A stretch of DNA of 48,175 bases from an uncultured bacterium (GTDB taxonomy: Bacteria; Patescibacteriota; Gracilibacteria; Absconditabacterales; Absconditicoccaceae), in NCBI GenBank assembly GCA_947168725.1, contig CAMVNA010000008.1, forward strand, positions 1 through 48,175, written 5' to 3'. The notes under the pieces are model-generated. The model was not told the origin of the DNA, did no database searches, and saw only the letters and a program-made list of their open reading frames with translations. Positions 30,301 through 41,140 of this stretch are shown piece by piece. The translations under genes were made by a program, and so were the position numbers. Each line of letters opens with the position of its first letter. The stretch's first letter is position 1.

Positions 30301-31541
30301 TTATTATCAACTTGTTTAATATCGACTCCTATATTATTCAACTTTTCAATTATATTATCGTATCATCTTTCTATAATTGCCTCATTTGTGATATGAGTTG
30401 TTCATTCAGCAATAATTCATGCCAAAACCATAGCACTTCATCACCTGAGATCAGTGCTAGACACATAAGATCATTTTAACCTAGTTCTTCATAGAATCAA
30501 TGCTTCATGTGGATTGAGAATCTCAATTTTAGCTCCAAAGTTTTCAAGTTCGGCCAAATATCCAAATCTTCATTCATATAAAGTTTCAAATATCTTAGTA
30601 ATTCCATTACATTGCGTAAATAACGTTCAAAATATAGATTGCAAATCACTAGGAAATCATGGAAAAATTCTGATTTCTAATCTCTTTAAAGCTTTATAAT
30701 TCTCTTTATTATAAGAATCTACTTTAATAGTATGCTTATCCAAAATACGGAAATTAATTCAAATCTGCTCTGCCACATTATACATCGCAGAAAGATCATC
30801 AACATCCATATTTGAGATTGTTAATTCCGACTGATCAGCACATGCTCAAATAACAAAATATGTTCACGCCTCGATATAATCACTTACAATACTAAATGTA
30901 GGTTCCTTTACCTGCATTTTTTTAACAGGTTTTATGGTTACTGTATGATCAATTCACATAGTAATATCAGCTCATGCATTATTTAAAAATGCTATTAAAT
31001 TTTTTACATGAGGTTCAGTAGCAACCTGATATACAGTGATTTCATAATCTACATCCTTACAGAATGCGAGATAAGTTATCAAAGCTTCAGCTGCCGTTAC
31101 AGAAAATTGCTGCAGCATTATATTTCTCTTTGGTTTTCAAGTTACCTCATAAATCTTAAAATTTTCATCATAATTGATAGAAATTCACGCCTTCATCAAA
31201 GCATTATCAAAAGTATCCAACGGTCTTTTACCAATATTACACCCTCCACTTCATACGAATTTTACCTTTCAGTATTTAATCAATCATAAAGGAATAAGTA
31301 AAATTGATGCACGAAACTTCTTTGCTAAATCATTTGTTAAATCAAAATAATCCTTAGAAGTTTTTAAGGCCGTTATTGCCAAAGCCTCCATGTTTCTAAT
31401 ATCTGAAATATTTGGTTTATTCAATAATTCCACAGGGAAGTCTAATAAATAATTTGCAGCAACGATTGGTAAGGCTGCATTTTTTGATCATGAAATTTTT
31501 ACTTCTCATTTCAAGTTAGGAGAGTAGGAGAGTTGGAACAT
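30297..31541 (-). CDS. murA: UDP-N-acetylglucosamine 1-carboxyvinyltransferase
   Basis: 414 residues, close to the usual 420. The start gives LKGEVKISGSKNAALPIVAA, the family hallmark, with the Lys and Asn that bind substrate. The catalytic Cys is present in SGGCNIGKRPLDTF (near 100; E. coli GGCAIGARPVD), which predicts fosfomycin sensitivity at the enzyme level. Later motifs: NIMLQQFSVTAAEALITYLA, DYIEAGTYFVIGA, PGFPSDLQSIFGTLFTQ, YEGRFGYLAELENFGAKIEI and STDLRGGSAMVLAGIIAEG. It commits UDP-GlcNAc to peptidoglycan with phosphoenolpyruvate. Its presence shows that the cell makes murein precursors, in keeping with the wall-hydrolase genes upstream. Confidence 0.95.
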
Positions 31542-31578
31542 AATAAAATCTTACATATAATTAAAATCATATACATCT

Positions 31579-31606
31579 ATTTTATCATTTTAATTATCAA
31601 TTTCAA
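31579..31606 (-). promoter_or_regulatory. Promoter of murA (TTGAAA / TAAAAT)
   Basis: Minus-strand TTGAAA (31606-31601), a 16-base spacer and TAAAAT (31584-31579) lie 37 bases before the murA start. It is divergent from the promoter at 31633. Confidence 0.52.
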
Positions 31607-31632
31607 GAATTCAGAAAAAAATCGAAAAATTT

Positions 31633-31661
31633 TTGACAAATTGTGGAGGGATAAATATAAT
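31633..31661 (+). promoter_or_regulatory. Promoter of the 31697 gene (TTGACA / TATAAT)
   Basis: A perfect consensus promoter: TTGACA at 31633-31638, a 17-base spacer and TATAAT at 31656-31661. The start codon follows after about 35 bases. Confidence 0.78.
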
Positions 31662-31696
31662 TAAATATACAAGTTTTATTTTTTAAAAATTAAATC

Positions 31697-32449
31697 ATGA
31701 AAAATATAAATGGAATTGGCGAGAAATACAAAAACTTTTTAGAAAATCTATCCGACGAACAACTAGATGATATAAAAACTCAAGCAATTTTAGATGAAGA
31801 TTATGATAAAGCAAAAGAAATAAAGCAGGAACAAGAAAGAAGAAAGATGAAAAACAAAGAATGAACAGAAAGTAACGACGAAAAACTAAGACAAGAAGAA
31901 AAGATGAAAGAAATAGAAGATGAAAAAAAGACCAATGAAATACAAAAGGAAGAAAAATTAAAATCGGCAATTGATTCTTTGAAATCGACAGAGGATGAAG
32001 AAAAATTATGAGAAACTATTGAGATTTCAAATGAGGAAATTGATGCTATTATAGATTTAACAGAAAAAATACGCCAGATTAATCCTACTTATGGTGATTA
32101 TATTGATTATGGTAATGAATTTTCCGAGTTAAAAAAATTTGATATAAACCAAAAAAAAGAGTATTTTAAAAGGAATAAAATACAATCAAGGATAGATTTT
32201 TATACACATATTTTGGATTGTTTTTTAGAAGAGTTTGAACATATGAAAGAATATAATCTTAATAATCATACACACATTGATGGGTATCAACTAGACGATA
32301 CATTAAATAGCTTAAAATTGTTCTGTGAGAAATTCATAGATACAGATAAGGAATTAGCCACAAATGAGAAAATAAACGAACATTACTTTGAGATTGAAGA
32401 TGTATTAAATAGATATAAAAAACGATTAGAAGAGTATATTAATATGTAA
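31697..32449 (+). CDS. Unrecognised coiled-coil protein
   Basis: 250 residues. The N-terminal 30 residues (INGIGEKYKNFLENLSDEQL) are followed by a strongly charged coiled coil from about 30 to 110 (KEIKQEQERRKMKNKEG) and a helical C-terminal domain rich in aromatic and His residues (FYTHILDCFLEEFEHM). There is no signal peptide or membrane segment. Glycines are few and only two are TGA. The strong consensus promoter suggests high expression. No family recognised; the helical style recalls the proteins at 29755 and 34387. Confidence 0.75.
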
Positions 32450-32472
32450 TAGTTTGCATTCACCATCATCTT

Positions 32473-33906
32473 TTAACACAAATAGCTTCTATCTCTCTCT
32501 TCAATTTTTTCTGCAACAGATAGTAATAATCATTCTTGCCATTTAGCACCCATAAGCTGTATTCAAACAGGTAGAAGTTCTCCGCGATCTTCTACTTTTC
32601 ACATTGGAATAGATATTGCTGGTAATCATGCTAAATTTGCTGGGACTGTGTACAAATCTTCCAAATACATTAATAATGAATTATTCGTTTTTTCTCAAAA
32701 TTTACTTGCAGGAGTCGGAGTAGTTGGAGTAAGTACAGCATGGTAATTTTTGAAGAATTTAGAGAATTCTGATTGTAAAACTTTTCTAGCCTTATATCCA
32801 CGCAAGTAATATTTTTCATAATTCTCTTTAGTCACTACATAATTTCCAAGCAAGATTCTCTTTTTAACTTCATTTCAAAATCATTCCATTCTAATCTTTG
32901 TATAATACTCATGAAGATCTTTGATTCATTTCATATCATGTTGTAATCCATAACGAATTCCATCAAAACGTCCAAGATTACTTGTTACTTCAGCAGAAAT
33001 TAGCATATAATACATTGCTCATACATGCTTCAATAATGGAAAATCAACATAATCTACCGTATATCAAAGTGATTTTAATTCGTCAATTTTGGCTAAGAAT
33101 AACTCTTTTACTTTTGGGTCTAATGCTTCAGTAAAAGCTTCATTAGGCACTGCAATCTTTATATCACTTTCTTTCAAATTTAAGTTATCAAAATCTTTTT
33201 TATCAGCTTTTTTATTTGATTGACTATCATTTTCATCATATCAACAAATCGCATCAAGCATAATTCTAGCATCAGCCACAGTTTTACTTAGGATTCAAAC
33301 CTGATCAAAGGATGATGCCATAGATTGAACTCCATACCTAGAAACTCTTCCATATGTCGGTTTTAGTCATACAATACCACATAGAGCAGCAGGCTGACGA
33401 ATAGACCCTCATGTATCTGTTCATAAAGCCGCCAGACACAAATCATCAGCAACAGCGACAGCACTTCCACCACTAGATCCTCAAGGAATACGATCTGTTC
33501 AATATGGATTCCTTGTATTTCAGAATGCTGAATATTCTGTTGATGATCACATAGCAAATTCATCCATATTTGCTTTTCATATCATGAGTCATCATTTTTT
33601 TTCTAAATTCTCAAAACATGTAGCAGAATATGGAGCCACATAATTTTCAAGCATTTTAGAACCACATGATGAAATATATCACTTAGTCATGATATTATCT
33701 TTGATTCATATCGGTGCTCAGTGTAAGGGTAAATCCTTGAAATTATTTATATTTTTTTCTACATAATCTGGATGTAATCTGGCAAAAGCATGTAAGTTAT
33801 CTGAATCTTTCGTAGCCTTATCAAGATAAGAATTTATTACTTCAGTAGGATTTAATTTTCATTCTTCAACTTGTTGAATATAAGATTTTAAAGTAAGTGA
33901 TCCCAT
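32473..33906 (-). CDS. gatA: Glutamyl/aspartyl-tRNA amidotransferase subunit A
   Basis: 477 residues, the usual size. The amidase signature is complete: catalytic Lys in PIGIKDNI near 67, the cis-Ser in DTGGSIRQPAALCG near 166, and the nucleophile in PGGSSGGSAVAVA near 142. GKANMDEFAMGSSTEYSAFG and GLKPTYGRVSRYG are GatA-specific. The C-terminus (LYTVPANLAGLPAISIP) also fits. With GatB and GatC, absent here, it forms Gln-tRNA(Gln) or Asn-tRNA(Asn) by transamidation. Several signature glycines are TGA-coded. It is a single-gene unit on the minus strand. Confidence 0.95.
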
Positions 33907-33967
33907 ACAAAACGTTAAAATATAAATCTGACTTCTTGATACTGATTTCAATTTGAAAATAAAGAGA

Positions 33968-34002
33968 AAAAAACAAGCCCCACGAAACGTGAGACTTGTT
34001 AT
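33968..34002 (-). terminator. Terminator of the small basic gene
   Basis: On the minus strand AACAAG, a 3-base mismatch, CACG, a short loop, CGTG, another mismatch and CTTGTT form an interrupted hairpin followed by a run of seven T. It lies about 30 bases after the stop codon of the gene at 34032-34208. Confidence 0.75.
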
Positions 34003-34031
34003 CATACGAACCCTTATAAGGTAACCCCGAT

Positions 34032-34208
34032 TTATCCTTCCAAATCTTTTTTTATTCTTTTCCAGTTCCTAGATTCTCTTCTATGAGCCTTAGCCTTCTC
34101 AAAATTTTTCTTGTTTTCTCTGCGCTCACCGGTTTTACTCTTTTTATTAGATCTTTTCATCGTATAAATAGCTAGACGAATAATACTTCGTTTTCCATGC
34201 CTTATCAT
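34032..34208 (-). CDS. Small basic protein, possibly ribosomal protein bS21
   Basis: 58 residues if started at 34208, or 42 residues from the internal ATG at 34160. About a third of residues are Lys or Arg. The stretch MKRSNKKSKTGERRENKKNF, then EKAKAHRRESR, recalls bS21 ([22 protein letters not shown]...RKR) in spacing and charge, with RLAIYT in the place of the ALRRF helix; that argues for the longer start. All glycines are GGN. The gene has its own strong promoter, a structured leader and a terminator, as expected for a ribosomal protein unit. The match is by eye and short, so a general basic RNA-binding peptide is the alternative. Confidence 0.5.
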   Translation of the reverse strand: MIRHGKRSIIRLAIYTMKRSNKKSKTGERRENKKNFEKAKAHRRESRNWKRIKKDLEG

Positions 34209-34234
34209 GGGGTCTTTAAACTAGCTTAAAATAT

Positions 34235-34262
34235 ATTATACAAATAAAAAAAGAAAAATCAA
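34235..34262 (-). promoter_or_regulatory. Promoter of the small basic gene (TTGATT / TATAAT)
   Basis: Minus-strand TTGATT (34262-34257), a 16-base T-rich spacer and TATAAT (34240-34235). Transcription would begin near 34228, giving a leader of about 20 bases to the ATG at 34208 or 68 bases to that at 34160. Confidence 0.68.
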
Positions 34263-34300
34263 TATAAAACCACTTGCAACAAAAAACAACAACATTAATA

Positions 34301-34328
34301 TTGACTTTAATTAAGAAATATGTATATA
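34301..34328 (+). promoter_or_regulatory. Promoter of the 34387 gene (TTGACT / TATATA)
   Basis: TTGACT at 34301-34306, a 16-base spacer and TATATA at 34323-34328, about 58 bases before the ATG. It is divergent from the promoter at 34235-34262. Confidence 0.5.
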
Positions 34329-34386
34329 ACCATAAAATATTTTTGAAAATTTTTAGGGATTATCATTTATCCATTAATATTCAAAA

Positions 34387-35613
34387 ATGATTAAAACTTT
34401 TGATTCAAAGTTAGCTGAATTAGAAATGGAAAAATCTGAACTAGATTTAGATTTTTTACAAAATCAAAAAAAAGAATATAATGGAAAATTATGCAAAATT
34501 TTAGAAAAATCAGATAATGAATGAGATGAAAACAACGCAGCTCACGATTTATATAAAGCGAAAGAATATTTCAGAAAGATTAAGGAAATAGATCAAAAAA
34601 TTGAAAACAATTCAGACTTTTTAGAAAATATTGATAATAGAATATCTTTTTACCAAAAAAGAAAAGAAAGAGTAAAAAATATTCCTCTATATAGAGACAC
34701 TGAAGAATGAATCGCTGAAACTTTATGAGATGACCCACTTTATCAATATGCAAAAAAAATTGATAATAAAGAATTGATAAATCTTATCGAGACCAGAAAA
34801 TTGACAGAATTTGATTATGAGAAATATATGGTAAAAATGTATCAAGATACATTTAAATCAGTGTTTAATAAAGAAGAAAAGCAGATTACTAGAAAAACAA
34901 TAGCATTACCAGAATGAATGTCAGAACAAATAAAAGAAGAACTTACATGAAACAAAGAGCTTACTTCACAAGAAATAGAATCTTTTCTAAAAAAAGAACT
35001 AAAAAAGAATTCATGAGAAATTAAGCTTTCACATATCAAAAACACATTTAAATGAAAAGAAAATCAAGCTTATCAATATATAAGGAGATTAATAATCAAT
35101 TATCCAGAATTTTCAATAATTGACGCCATTGAGAATAAAGCAACAACAACTTCTACACAATCCAAACGTGATAAACTAATTTCTTCTATATCATCAGAAC
35201 CTCAAGAAATTAGAGATGAAAGAATAAAAAAAGATAAATTGTTAAAAAATTTATTCATATTATGAAACATAGAAGATTTAGAACTAAGGATTGACGGGTA
35301 TTTGGAATTATTCGAACAAATTTGATGTAAATTTTCTAACAAAGATGATTTTGCAGCAAATTTAAACGATGCTATCACAACATATACACATGTACAAATC
35401 GAAAAAGAAATCCAAAAAATTCTAACAAGTATTATAAAAGAAGATCTATATCCTATTAAAACTGAAAAATATGGGTATTTAGCATATAAATTTAGTCGCT
35501 CATGCGATAATTGGAGAATAGTTCTTTATCCAAATTGAGAAATGTTTAAAATATGCTCTCATAACGATTATGAAAGAATAATAAGTACACAACCTCCAAT
35601 TGATAAGAGATAA
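34387..35613 (+). CDS. Unrecognised soluble helical protein (408 aa)
   Basis: Residues 1-100 are a charged coiled coil (KLAELEMEKSELDLDF). The middle part is helical and Lys/Glu-rich, with LTGNKELTSQEIESFLKKEL near 180-200, and a shorter globular C-terminal domain (about 355-408) contains GYLAYKFSRSCDNWRIVLYP. No signal peptide or membrane segment is seen, and I recognise no family. It ends 31 bases before the stop of the convergent lipoprotein gene, with no clear terminator between. Confidence 0.75.
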
Positions 35614-35644
35614 AATCTAATTGCACATATTTATCATTTTTCAA

Positions 35645-36847
35645 CTAGAATTTTCATTCAGCAATAGTAAATAAGCTCTCATTCTCTATTCATCCAGAAC
35701 AATCCATTTTAAAATCTGGATATTTTCAAGTATCCATTAAAATACTTGCAATTTCACTCTCTATATCGACGATAGAGTTTTCAATTATATTATCAGAATC
35801 TGGAAATGTAGACCAATAATAGGTTTTTCAATCTCTAACCATTGTATAAACCTGATTTTTCCTATAATTATCTGAATAGTCATCCCTTTCACTATAAAAT
35901 CTGCTTTTATCAGCCATAAAAAGTGCATGAATTTGCCTTCATTGATTAGTGTAAAATAAATTACAAGATACGGCTCAATCTTTTTCCAAAATGTTCATCG
36001 CTTCATTTAAATATTCAGAATCTCACTCAACTACAAGAGCACTATTTTCACATTTTCAAAAAGTATAAGTCTCAACTAATGGAGAAGTACACGCATAACA
36101 GCCATTTTGGTAAGTTTTCCCATCGTTAGCACAAACAGGGTCATACGAACTGTTATCGCAAGCTAATTCAGGATGTTTTTTTTCAAAATCCGGATCTTTA
36201 TATAAAGGTCAACATCAATGAACATCTTCTTCAGCACCAGCATCATACATCTCACATTTATAATTTTCACATTTAACTTTATTCATAACTATACATCCAT
36301 ATACACAACGCTCATCTAAATGATTTACAAAATTTGAAACTATATTTGAAGCAATATCGATATATTTTGTATTTAATGGAATGTAACATCATAACGGACA
36401 TTCTCACATGATATATCAACAATCTGAATCTGATTCACAATAACTATAAGTCTTGAGCAAATCTTTTACAGATGCTGCATCTGGGGAATTTAAAAATCTT
36501 AATTTATCAATACTTACAACTTCATAATAATGATTTCCTGCAGCTCAATCTAAAGCTTTAACTACTCACTTTAACTTCACCGTATTTCATGGTAGATAAT
36601 CAGATTCTTCTCTTAAATATTTTTCCCAAATTCACCTACTCAAGAATACATGATCAGTATGGTCCTCAAAACCATTTCTTAACACTAAAGTTCCTTTCTC
36701 AACAGTGGGTTCAAAACTAATTTCAGATCAAACTCAGGCAATAATTAATTCTCATTCATAGATACTCTCATTTTTTCATAAATTTTTGCCGCATCATGTG
36801 AAAATAAAACAAAATAAAAGCAATCACAAGAAAATTAATTTTTTCAT
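35645..36847 (-). CDS. Cys-rich lipoprotein with a Kazal-type inhibitor domain
   Basis: 400 residues. A lipobox FTGC puts the lipidated Cys at residue 19. Residues about 40-130 are a beta-rich part. Near 145-160 lies a Cys-rich motif (CESDSDCGYIMGECPLGCY). Residues about 230-275 match the Kazal/follistatin pattern: SSYDPVCANDGKTYQNGCYA and a final GKC (family: DPVCGSDGKTYxNxC). Kazal domains bind serine proteases as substrate-like inhibitors. The last 110 residues form another domain with no known match. It follows a C39-like peptidase gene by 26 bases on the same strand, which suggests a linked role such as protecting the cell from its own or host proteases. Confidence 0.8.
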
Positions 36848-36872
36848 TTTACCCGTTAACAAAGTAAAAATA

Positions 36873-37496
36873 TTAATATTTTACAGCTATAGCATAATTA
36901 TTATATATAATTTTAGATGCTCAAATTCACCATTCCTTTAAAATGTATTTATAAGGAACCTTGATAGTTCATTTCATAGTTTCATTTTCAGTTTTCCTCT
37001 TTGTATTTGAATCATACACATAGAACATTTTTTTTCTTTCATCATATCACCATAAGGTAATATAATGTCGATGAGTTAATGCTCTTCCCCGGGAGAATCG
37101 TTTTTTCTTAGTTTGTCAGTTAGCAACCAAAAGAATTATCGGTCATTTTCTTAAATTATATTTAAGTAAATATAATTTTTCTTCATCACTCAATGTTCTA
37201 GCTTTTATTATAGAATACTTTAGTTTGTACTTTTTAAGTACTTTTGTAATTCACCAAGGAGTCATTAAATAAGTAGTTCTAGATCGCCAATCAGCAGCAT
37301 AATCTTCAATGGGTTTTTCATTTTTACTCTTTCATTCAATCACAGCTTTTAATGAATAATGTGCACATCATCAAATTTTTCTATCTCTTAAAAGGAATCA
37401 TTCTGGAGGTGTGTCTGAAATAACAAAAAAATCATCCAAAGAAACTTTATTTGGAGTATTAGAAAGTAAGTTATATAAATTCCTTTCAGTAACCAT
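36873..37496 (-). CDS. C39-like cysteine peptidase
   Basis: 207 residues. The order of motifs fits the peptidase_C39-like (papain-fold) family: IGGCAHYSLKAVIEGK with the nucleophile Cys near 44, a helical part with TPWGITKVLKKYKLKY, LRKGPIILLVANG, then HRHYITLWGYD with the catalytic His near 142, and FYVYDSNT with the Asp near 158. There is no signal peptide, so it may act in the cytoplasm or be exported by an unusual route. C39 relatives cut Gly-Gly leaders of exported peptides or serve as generic peptidases. It lies between the CNNM gene (16 bases upstream) and the Kazal lipoprotein (26 bases downstream). Confidence 0.75.
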
Positions 37497-37511
37497 ACTC
37501 TAAAATCTAAT

Positions 37512-38849
37512 TTAAATGATGGAAATTTTTAAATCTCATATCGTATTGTCCTCCACTTGTTTTACCTTAATAACTAACATCCTTTCAGGTAATTCATTTT
37601 CTTCATCCTTCTTTAAAAATTTTATCTCATCATCATTAATATTTTTTAGAGGAATTTCAATTTCCTCTCATTCACTAGGGAAATCTTCCAATAATGAAGT
37701 AATTAAATAACTAAGAGTTTCTCCATCAAACTCATCTTCATCTAATCAAAGTTCTTCAAATGTTAGTTTACTTTCTTCCAAAAATTCATCAATTCTAATA
37801 AACGGAGAAACTACCCAAGAATTTTTTCAAACTTTTCTAATCGGACTAATTTCTACATCACTTTCATCCTGAATATTTCCAAATATTTCCTCAATTATAT
37901 CTTCGAGAGAAATAATTCAATCTACTCATCCATATTCATCCATTACAAGTGCGATATGTTTGTGAGACATTTTAAATTTTTCTAAAGCAACATTAACTGG
38001 AGTAGGAGATGGAATTTTATGAATTGGATATAAAATCAAATCCTTTAACTTCACATCTCATGAATATTTTTTTGATAAATTTAATAACTCTTTCAAAGTA
38101 ACCACTCTATCAGTATCATCAATTCTTTCATGATATACAGGGATACGCGTATAGTGAAAAGTTAATAATTTTTCTATTGCTTGATCTATTGTAAGCTCAT
38201 CATTCACGGCACAAATCCCAACTCTTGGAGTCATAGCCTCTCAAACCGTAATATCGCTGAAATTTAGCATCTTTTTAATGTTTTCGTAGGTATCTTCTTC
38301 CACAGCATCTGATTCCATAGCTCTTTCAATAAAAGCTTCTATTTCTTCTTGGGAAATTTCATGTTCATCATCAGATTTTTTGTTTATTTTTTTAGTTAAC
38401 AAACTTAAACACCAAATAATTGGAGTTAATATTTTAGTTAAATAAAAATAGAAAGGTGCTATCTTCAGAGACAATTTTTCACAATTTTGTTGGGCATATG
38501 TTTTCGGTACAATTTCTCAAAAAATCAAAATAAGTATAGTTACAATTGCAGTAGCAATTCAGACTACTAATCATTGATTAAAATTTATTCATTTTGCTAT
38601 ACCAATAGAAATAGCAGTAGCTAATGATGCTGATCCAATATTTACAATATTATTTCCAATCAGAATCGCCATTAAAACTTTATCACTCTCTTTCTTGCAG
38701 TACTTTAAGTACTTTGCTCAGCGTTTGTGCTGCTTTGAAAATGTGTCTACTTTATGCTGTGGAATTGATGTTAGGGCAGTTTCACTCCCTGAAAAGAACA
38801 TAGAAAGCAGAATTAAAATAACGAGACTAATTATCGAAAACGGGTCCAT
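37512..38849 (-). CDS. CNNM/CBS-domain transporter-like protein (CorC/HlyC family)
   Basis: 445 residues. The N-terminal CNNM domain has three to four helices: MFFSGSETALTSIPQHKV near 17-34 (the SGSE(T/S)A motif of the family), LIGNNIVNIGSASLATAI near 63-80, and LIFGEIVPKTYAQ near 110-122. Two CBS domains follow (about 200-325; VTVGEAMTPRV, ALVMDEYGGVDGIISLEDII), then a CorC_HlyC domain (about 350-425). Family members are linked to Mg2+ (or Na+-coupled Mg2+) export. It is the first gene of a minus-strand trio with the C39-like peptidase and the Kazal lipoprotein. Confidence 0.88.
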
Positions 38850-38886
38850 CTTGTAATTACTAAACAATTATAAGTATAAAATCTAA

Positions 38887-39258
38887 TTAAATACCACCTG
38901 TAAAACAACCGAACGAATTTAAATTATCATGCTTTAATCCTTCTTCAAAGTCTCTTAACACTTCTGTACATTTTTTAGTTAATTCTTCCTCAGTCAGTTG
39001 TTTCCATTCTTCTTGAATCTTTTTTACATCGTTTTTAAACTCTTTTCTCATCTCTTGAGTTCGATTTTCATTAGTATCTCTATCTATAATACATTCAACT
39101 AGTTCAAAATACTTATCACAAACAGCCACATTATACTCAAAACCAGTATCTCTAACATCTATTTCAACATCATTTTCGTCATCATTTTTAAATGATATGA
39201 ATACAACTAAAGATAAAATTAATAAAAATATAGCTCAAAAGAAAACAAATTTTTTCAT
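38887..39258 (-). CDS. Small protein with an N-terminal membrane anchor
   Basis: 123 residues. MKKFVFFGAIFLLILSLVVF is a signal anchor, followed by an acidic stretch (NDDENDVEID) and a helical domain with Cys in CDKYFELVEC, KKCTEV and FGCFTGG that may form disulfides outside the cell. I chose the ATG at 39258 over the internal GTG at 39129, because it supplies the anchor. No family recognised. It is upstream of the CNNM gene on the same strand, 37 bases away. Confidence 0.7.
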
Positions 39259-39336
39259 AAAGACACAAAAAATAAATTCAACAACTTTTGTATAGGGATT
39301 TAAATAAAGATTACAAATAAATTTTTAAAAATTTTA

Positions 39337-39945
39337 TTACACATCAATCCATTTAAGAATTTGTTTCAAATAATTATGATATGGCAGATTTTTTAAGATT
39401 TCAGATATTTTATCTGACATTTCTTTATAACACTTTTCTTTTACAACTTTTTCCTCTCATATAAAATCAAAAGGAATTTTCAAAATTAAACAAGGTAATT
39501 TATATTTCAAGGCAACGAATTCAATTCCTCGACTTTCCATATCAAAATACATTTCATCACTTATTGATCATATCTTATTTTGAATATCGGATTTTTCTAA
39601 AACTACATTCTCACCACAAAAGCAGTTTTTCATTGGTGCAATTTGCAGAAATGGAGGGATTACCATCTCTTTTTGAGTATGAATGTTTACTACAGTAGCA
39701 ACTTGAAATGGGTCAGATTTTTTTTCTTTATTTTGATTTCGATAGCCACACACTCAAATATTCCAAATAAAAGTAGGTTCAGAATTCTGAGCTAAATAAT
39801 GTTCTAATGAAGATATTGTTTCATAATTTCCTATTCCACAACATAAATATTCTATATTCAAATTTGTTTTCAATTTTGCAGATTTAATTCATTCTTTAAT
39901 CGCTTTTAATTCACTAGGCATAGCAGCTACAACTAGAATTTTCAT
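39337..39945 (-). CDS. PNP/UDP-phosphorylase-family protein (MTA/SAH-nucleosidase-like)
   Basis: 202 residues, a little short for the family. MKILVVAAMPSELKAI at the start matches the nucleosidase N-terminus ('GI..AM..E...'). YLCCGIGNYE, FIWNIGVCGYRN and FDMESRGIEFVALKYKLPCL (close to the substrate-binding MES/E-(S)A region of MTA/SAH nucleosidase) follow in the normal order. The enzyme would split N-glycosidic bonds of methylthioadenosine or related nucleosides. The catalytic Asp near the C-terminus is not obvious; KIPFDFIGEE is the possible equivalent. Divergence leaves the substrate open. Confidence 0.72.
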
Positions 39946-40069
39946 TTCAAAATGGAAAAATAAAAACCTGAAAATTTTTTATGGAAAAATTCATTATTTT
40001 CAACGAAAATATTGAAAATTAATTCAAAAATAATATTAATCAAAGTAATTTAAATCAACCATAGAAGCA

Positions 40070-40456
40070 ATGCCCAAGAAAACGAATAAGATAAGAAAGA
40101 TAAGCAAAAAAGAAATTAAAAAGAATCCAAAAACTAGAAATAAGCCAAGTGACATAGATTTATCTTACGCAAAAGAGGATAAAATTTTGAAAAAAGTGGA
40201 AAAATATGTTGATAAAAACTGGGAAAAAACGTCTCAAGAAATTTTAGAAAGAAAAAGCAAAAGACCTAGTAATGATTATAAAGACGCTGATCTTGAAGTG
40301 ATGATCTCTAGAATTAATAGTGAAAGTAAACCGAAAGAAAAAGTCAAAGAACTCAGCAAATGAATAATATATATTATATATATGATAATTATTATAGCAA
40401 TCTTGATTTTTTTAATAAAATACTTCTTCGTTTGAAACTTGCCACAAATTTCATAA
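40070..40456 (+). CDS. Small basic tail-anchored protein
   Basis: 128 residues. The first 95 are highly basic and polar (KKTNKIRKISKKEIKKNPK), with a short helix. Residues about 98-120 form a C-terminal membrane helix (YIIYMIIIIAILIFLIKYFF), giving a tail-anchored layout with the basic part in the cytoplasm, suited to bind nucleic acid or acidic partners. No family recognised. Its TGA codons occur only at and after the start of the membrane helix. It lies 94 bases before the ECF sigma gene. Confidence 0.65.
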
Positions 40457-40549
40457 TTAATTCGTTATATTAATATAATCTACTTGATAATGTGATCATT
40501 TTTAATAATGTAAAAGTATATTTTAGACTTTACTTCAAATAACAAAATT

Positions 40550-41098
40550 ATGACAAAAGATGAAATTGAATTAATTTTGCAAGTGCAACAGTGAAATCTT
40601 GATAGCTTTACCCCACTTTATGAGAAGTATTTTCAAAAAGTTTATTCATTCGCTTTATTGAAATCTAATTGAAATGTTCAAGTTGCAGAAGATGTTACAG
40701 CAACAACCTTTATGAAAGTTTTTGAAAATATAAATAAATTTTCTGTAGAAAAAGAGGGGAGTAGCTTTGCAGCATGGTTATACAATATAGCATATCACTC
40801 ATTACTTGATATTCTAAAAAGAAAAGAATCTGACAGCATTGATGATGAAAATAATATTTCAAATGATTCTGATTTCGTAGATTATTTCCAGAAGCACGTC
40901 CAAACAGAACAAATTCTCGCATATCTATGAGAACTCTGAAAAGATAAAAAAGACTTATTCATACTCAGAATTCGAGAAAATTTAACATATGACGAAATTG
41001 CCGAAGTTTTATGAAAACGTAGTTCCACATGCAGAAAAGATTTTTCTAAATTAATAAAGAAAGTTGCAAATCATTTCAAATATTGGATTGAAGATTAA
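40550..41098 (+). CDS. ECF-type RNA polymerase sigma factor
   Basis: 182 residues, typical for group 4 sigma factors. Region 2 is visible as LYEKYFQKVYSFALLKSNGN near 25-45, then AEDVTATTFMKVFENINKF near 50-68 and AAWLYNIAYHSLLDILKRK near 78-96. Region 4 reads DLFILRIRENLTYDEIAEVL with GKRSSTCRKDFSKLIKK at about 135-175, a helix-turn-helix for the -35. Such factors answer envelope or stress signals. A membrane protein with a cytoplasmic N-terminus follows 42 bases later and is probably its anti-sigma partner. It may recognise the TTGCAT-type promoters listed here, but that is conjecture. Confidence 0.85.
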
Positions 41099-41140
41099 TA
41101 TCAAATAATTCAGATTTTTATATAAATTTACCAAATCTAA

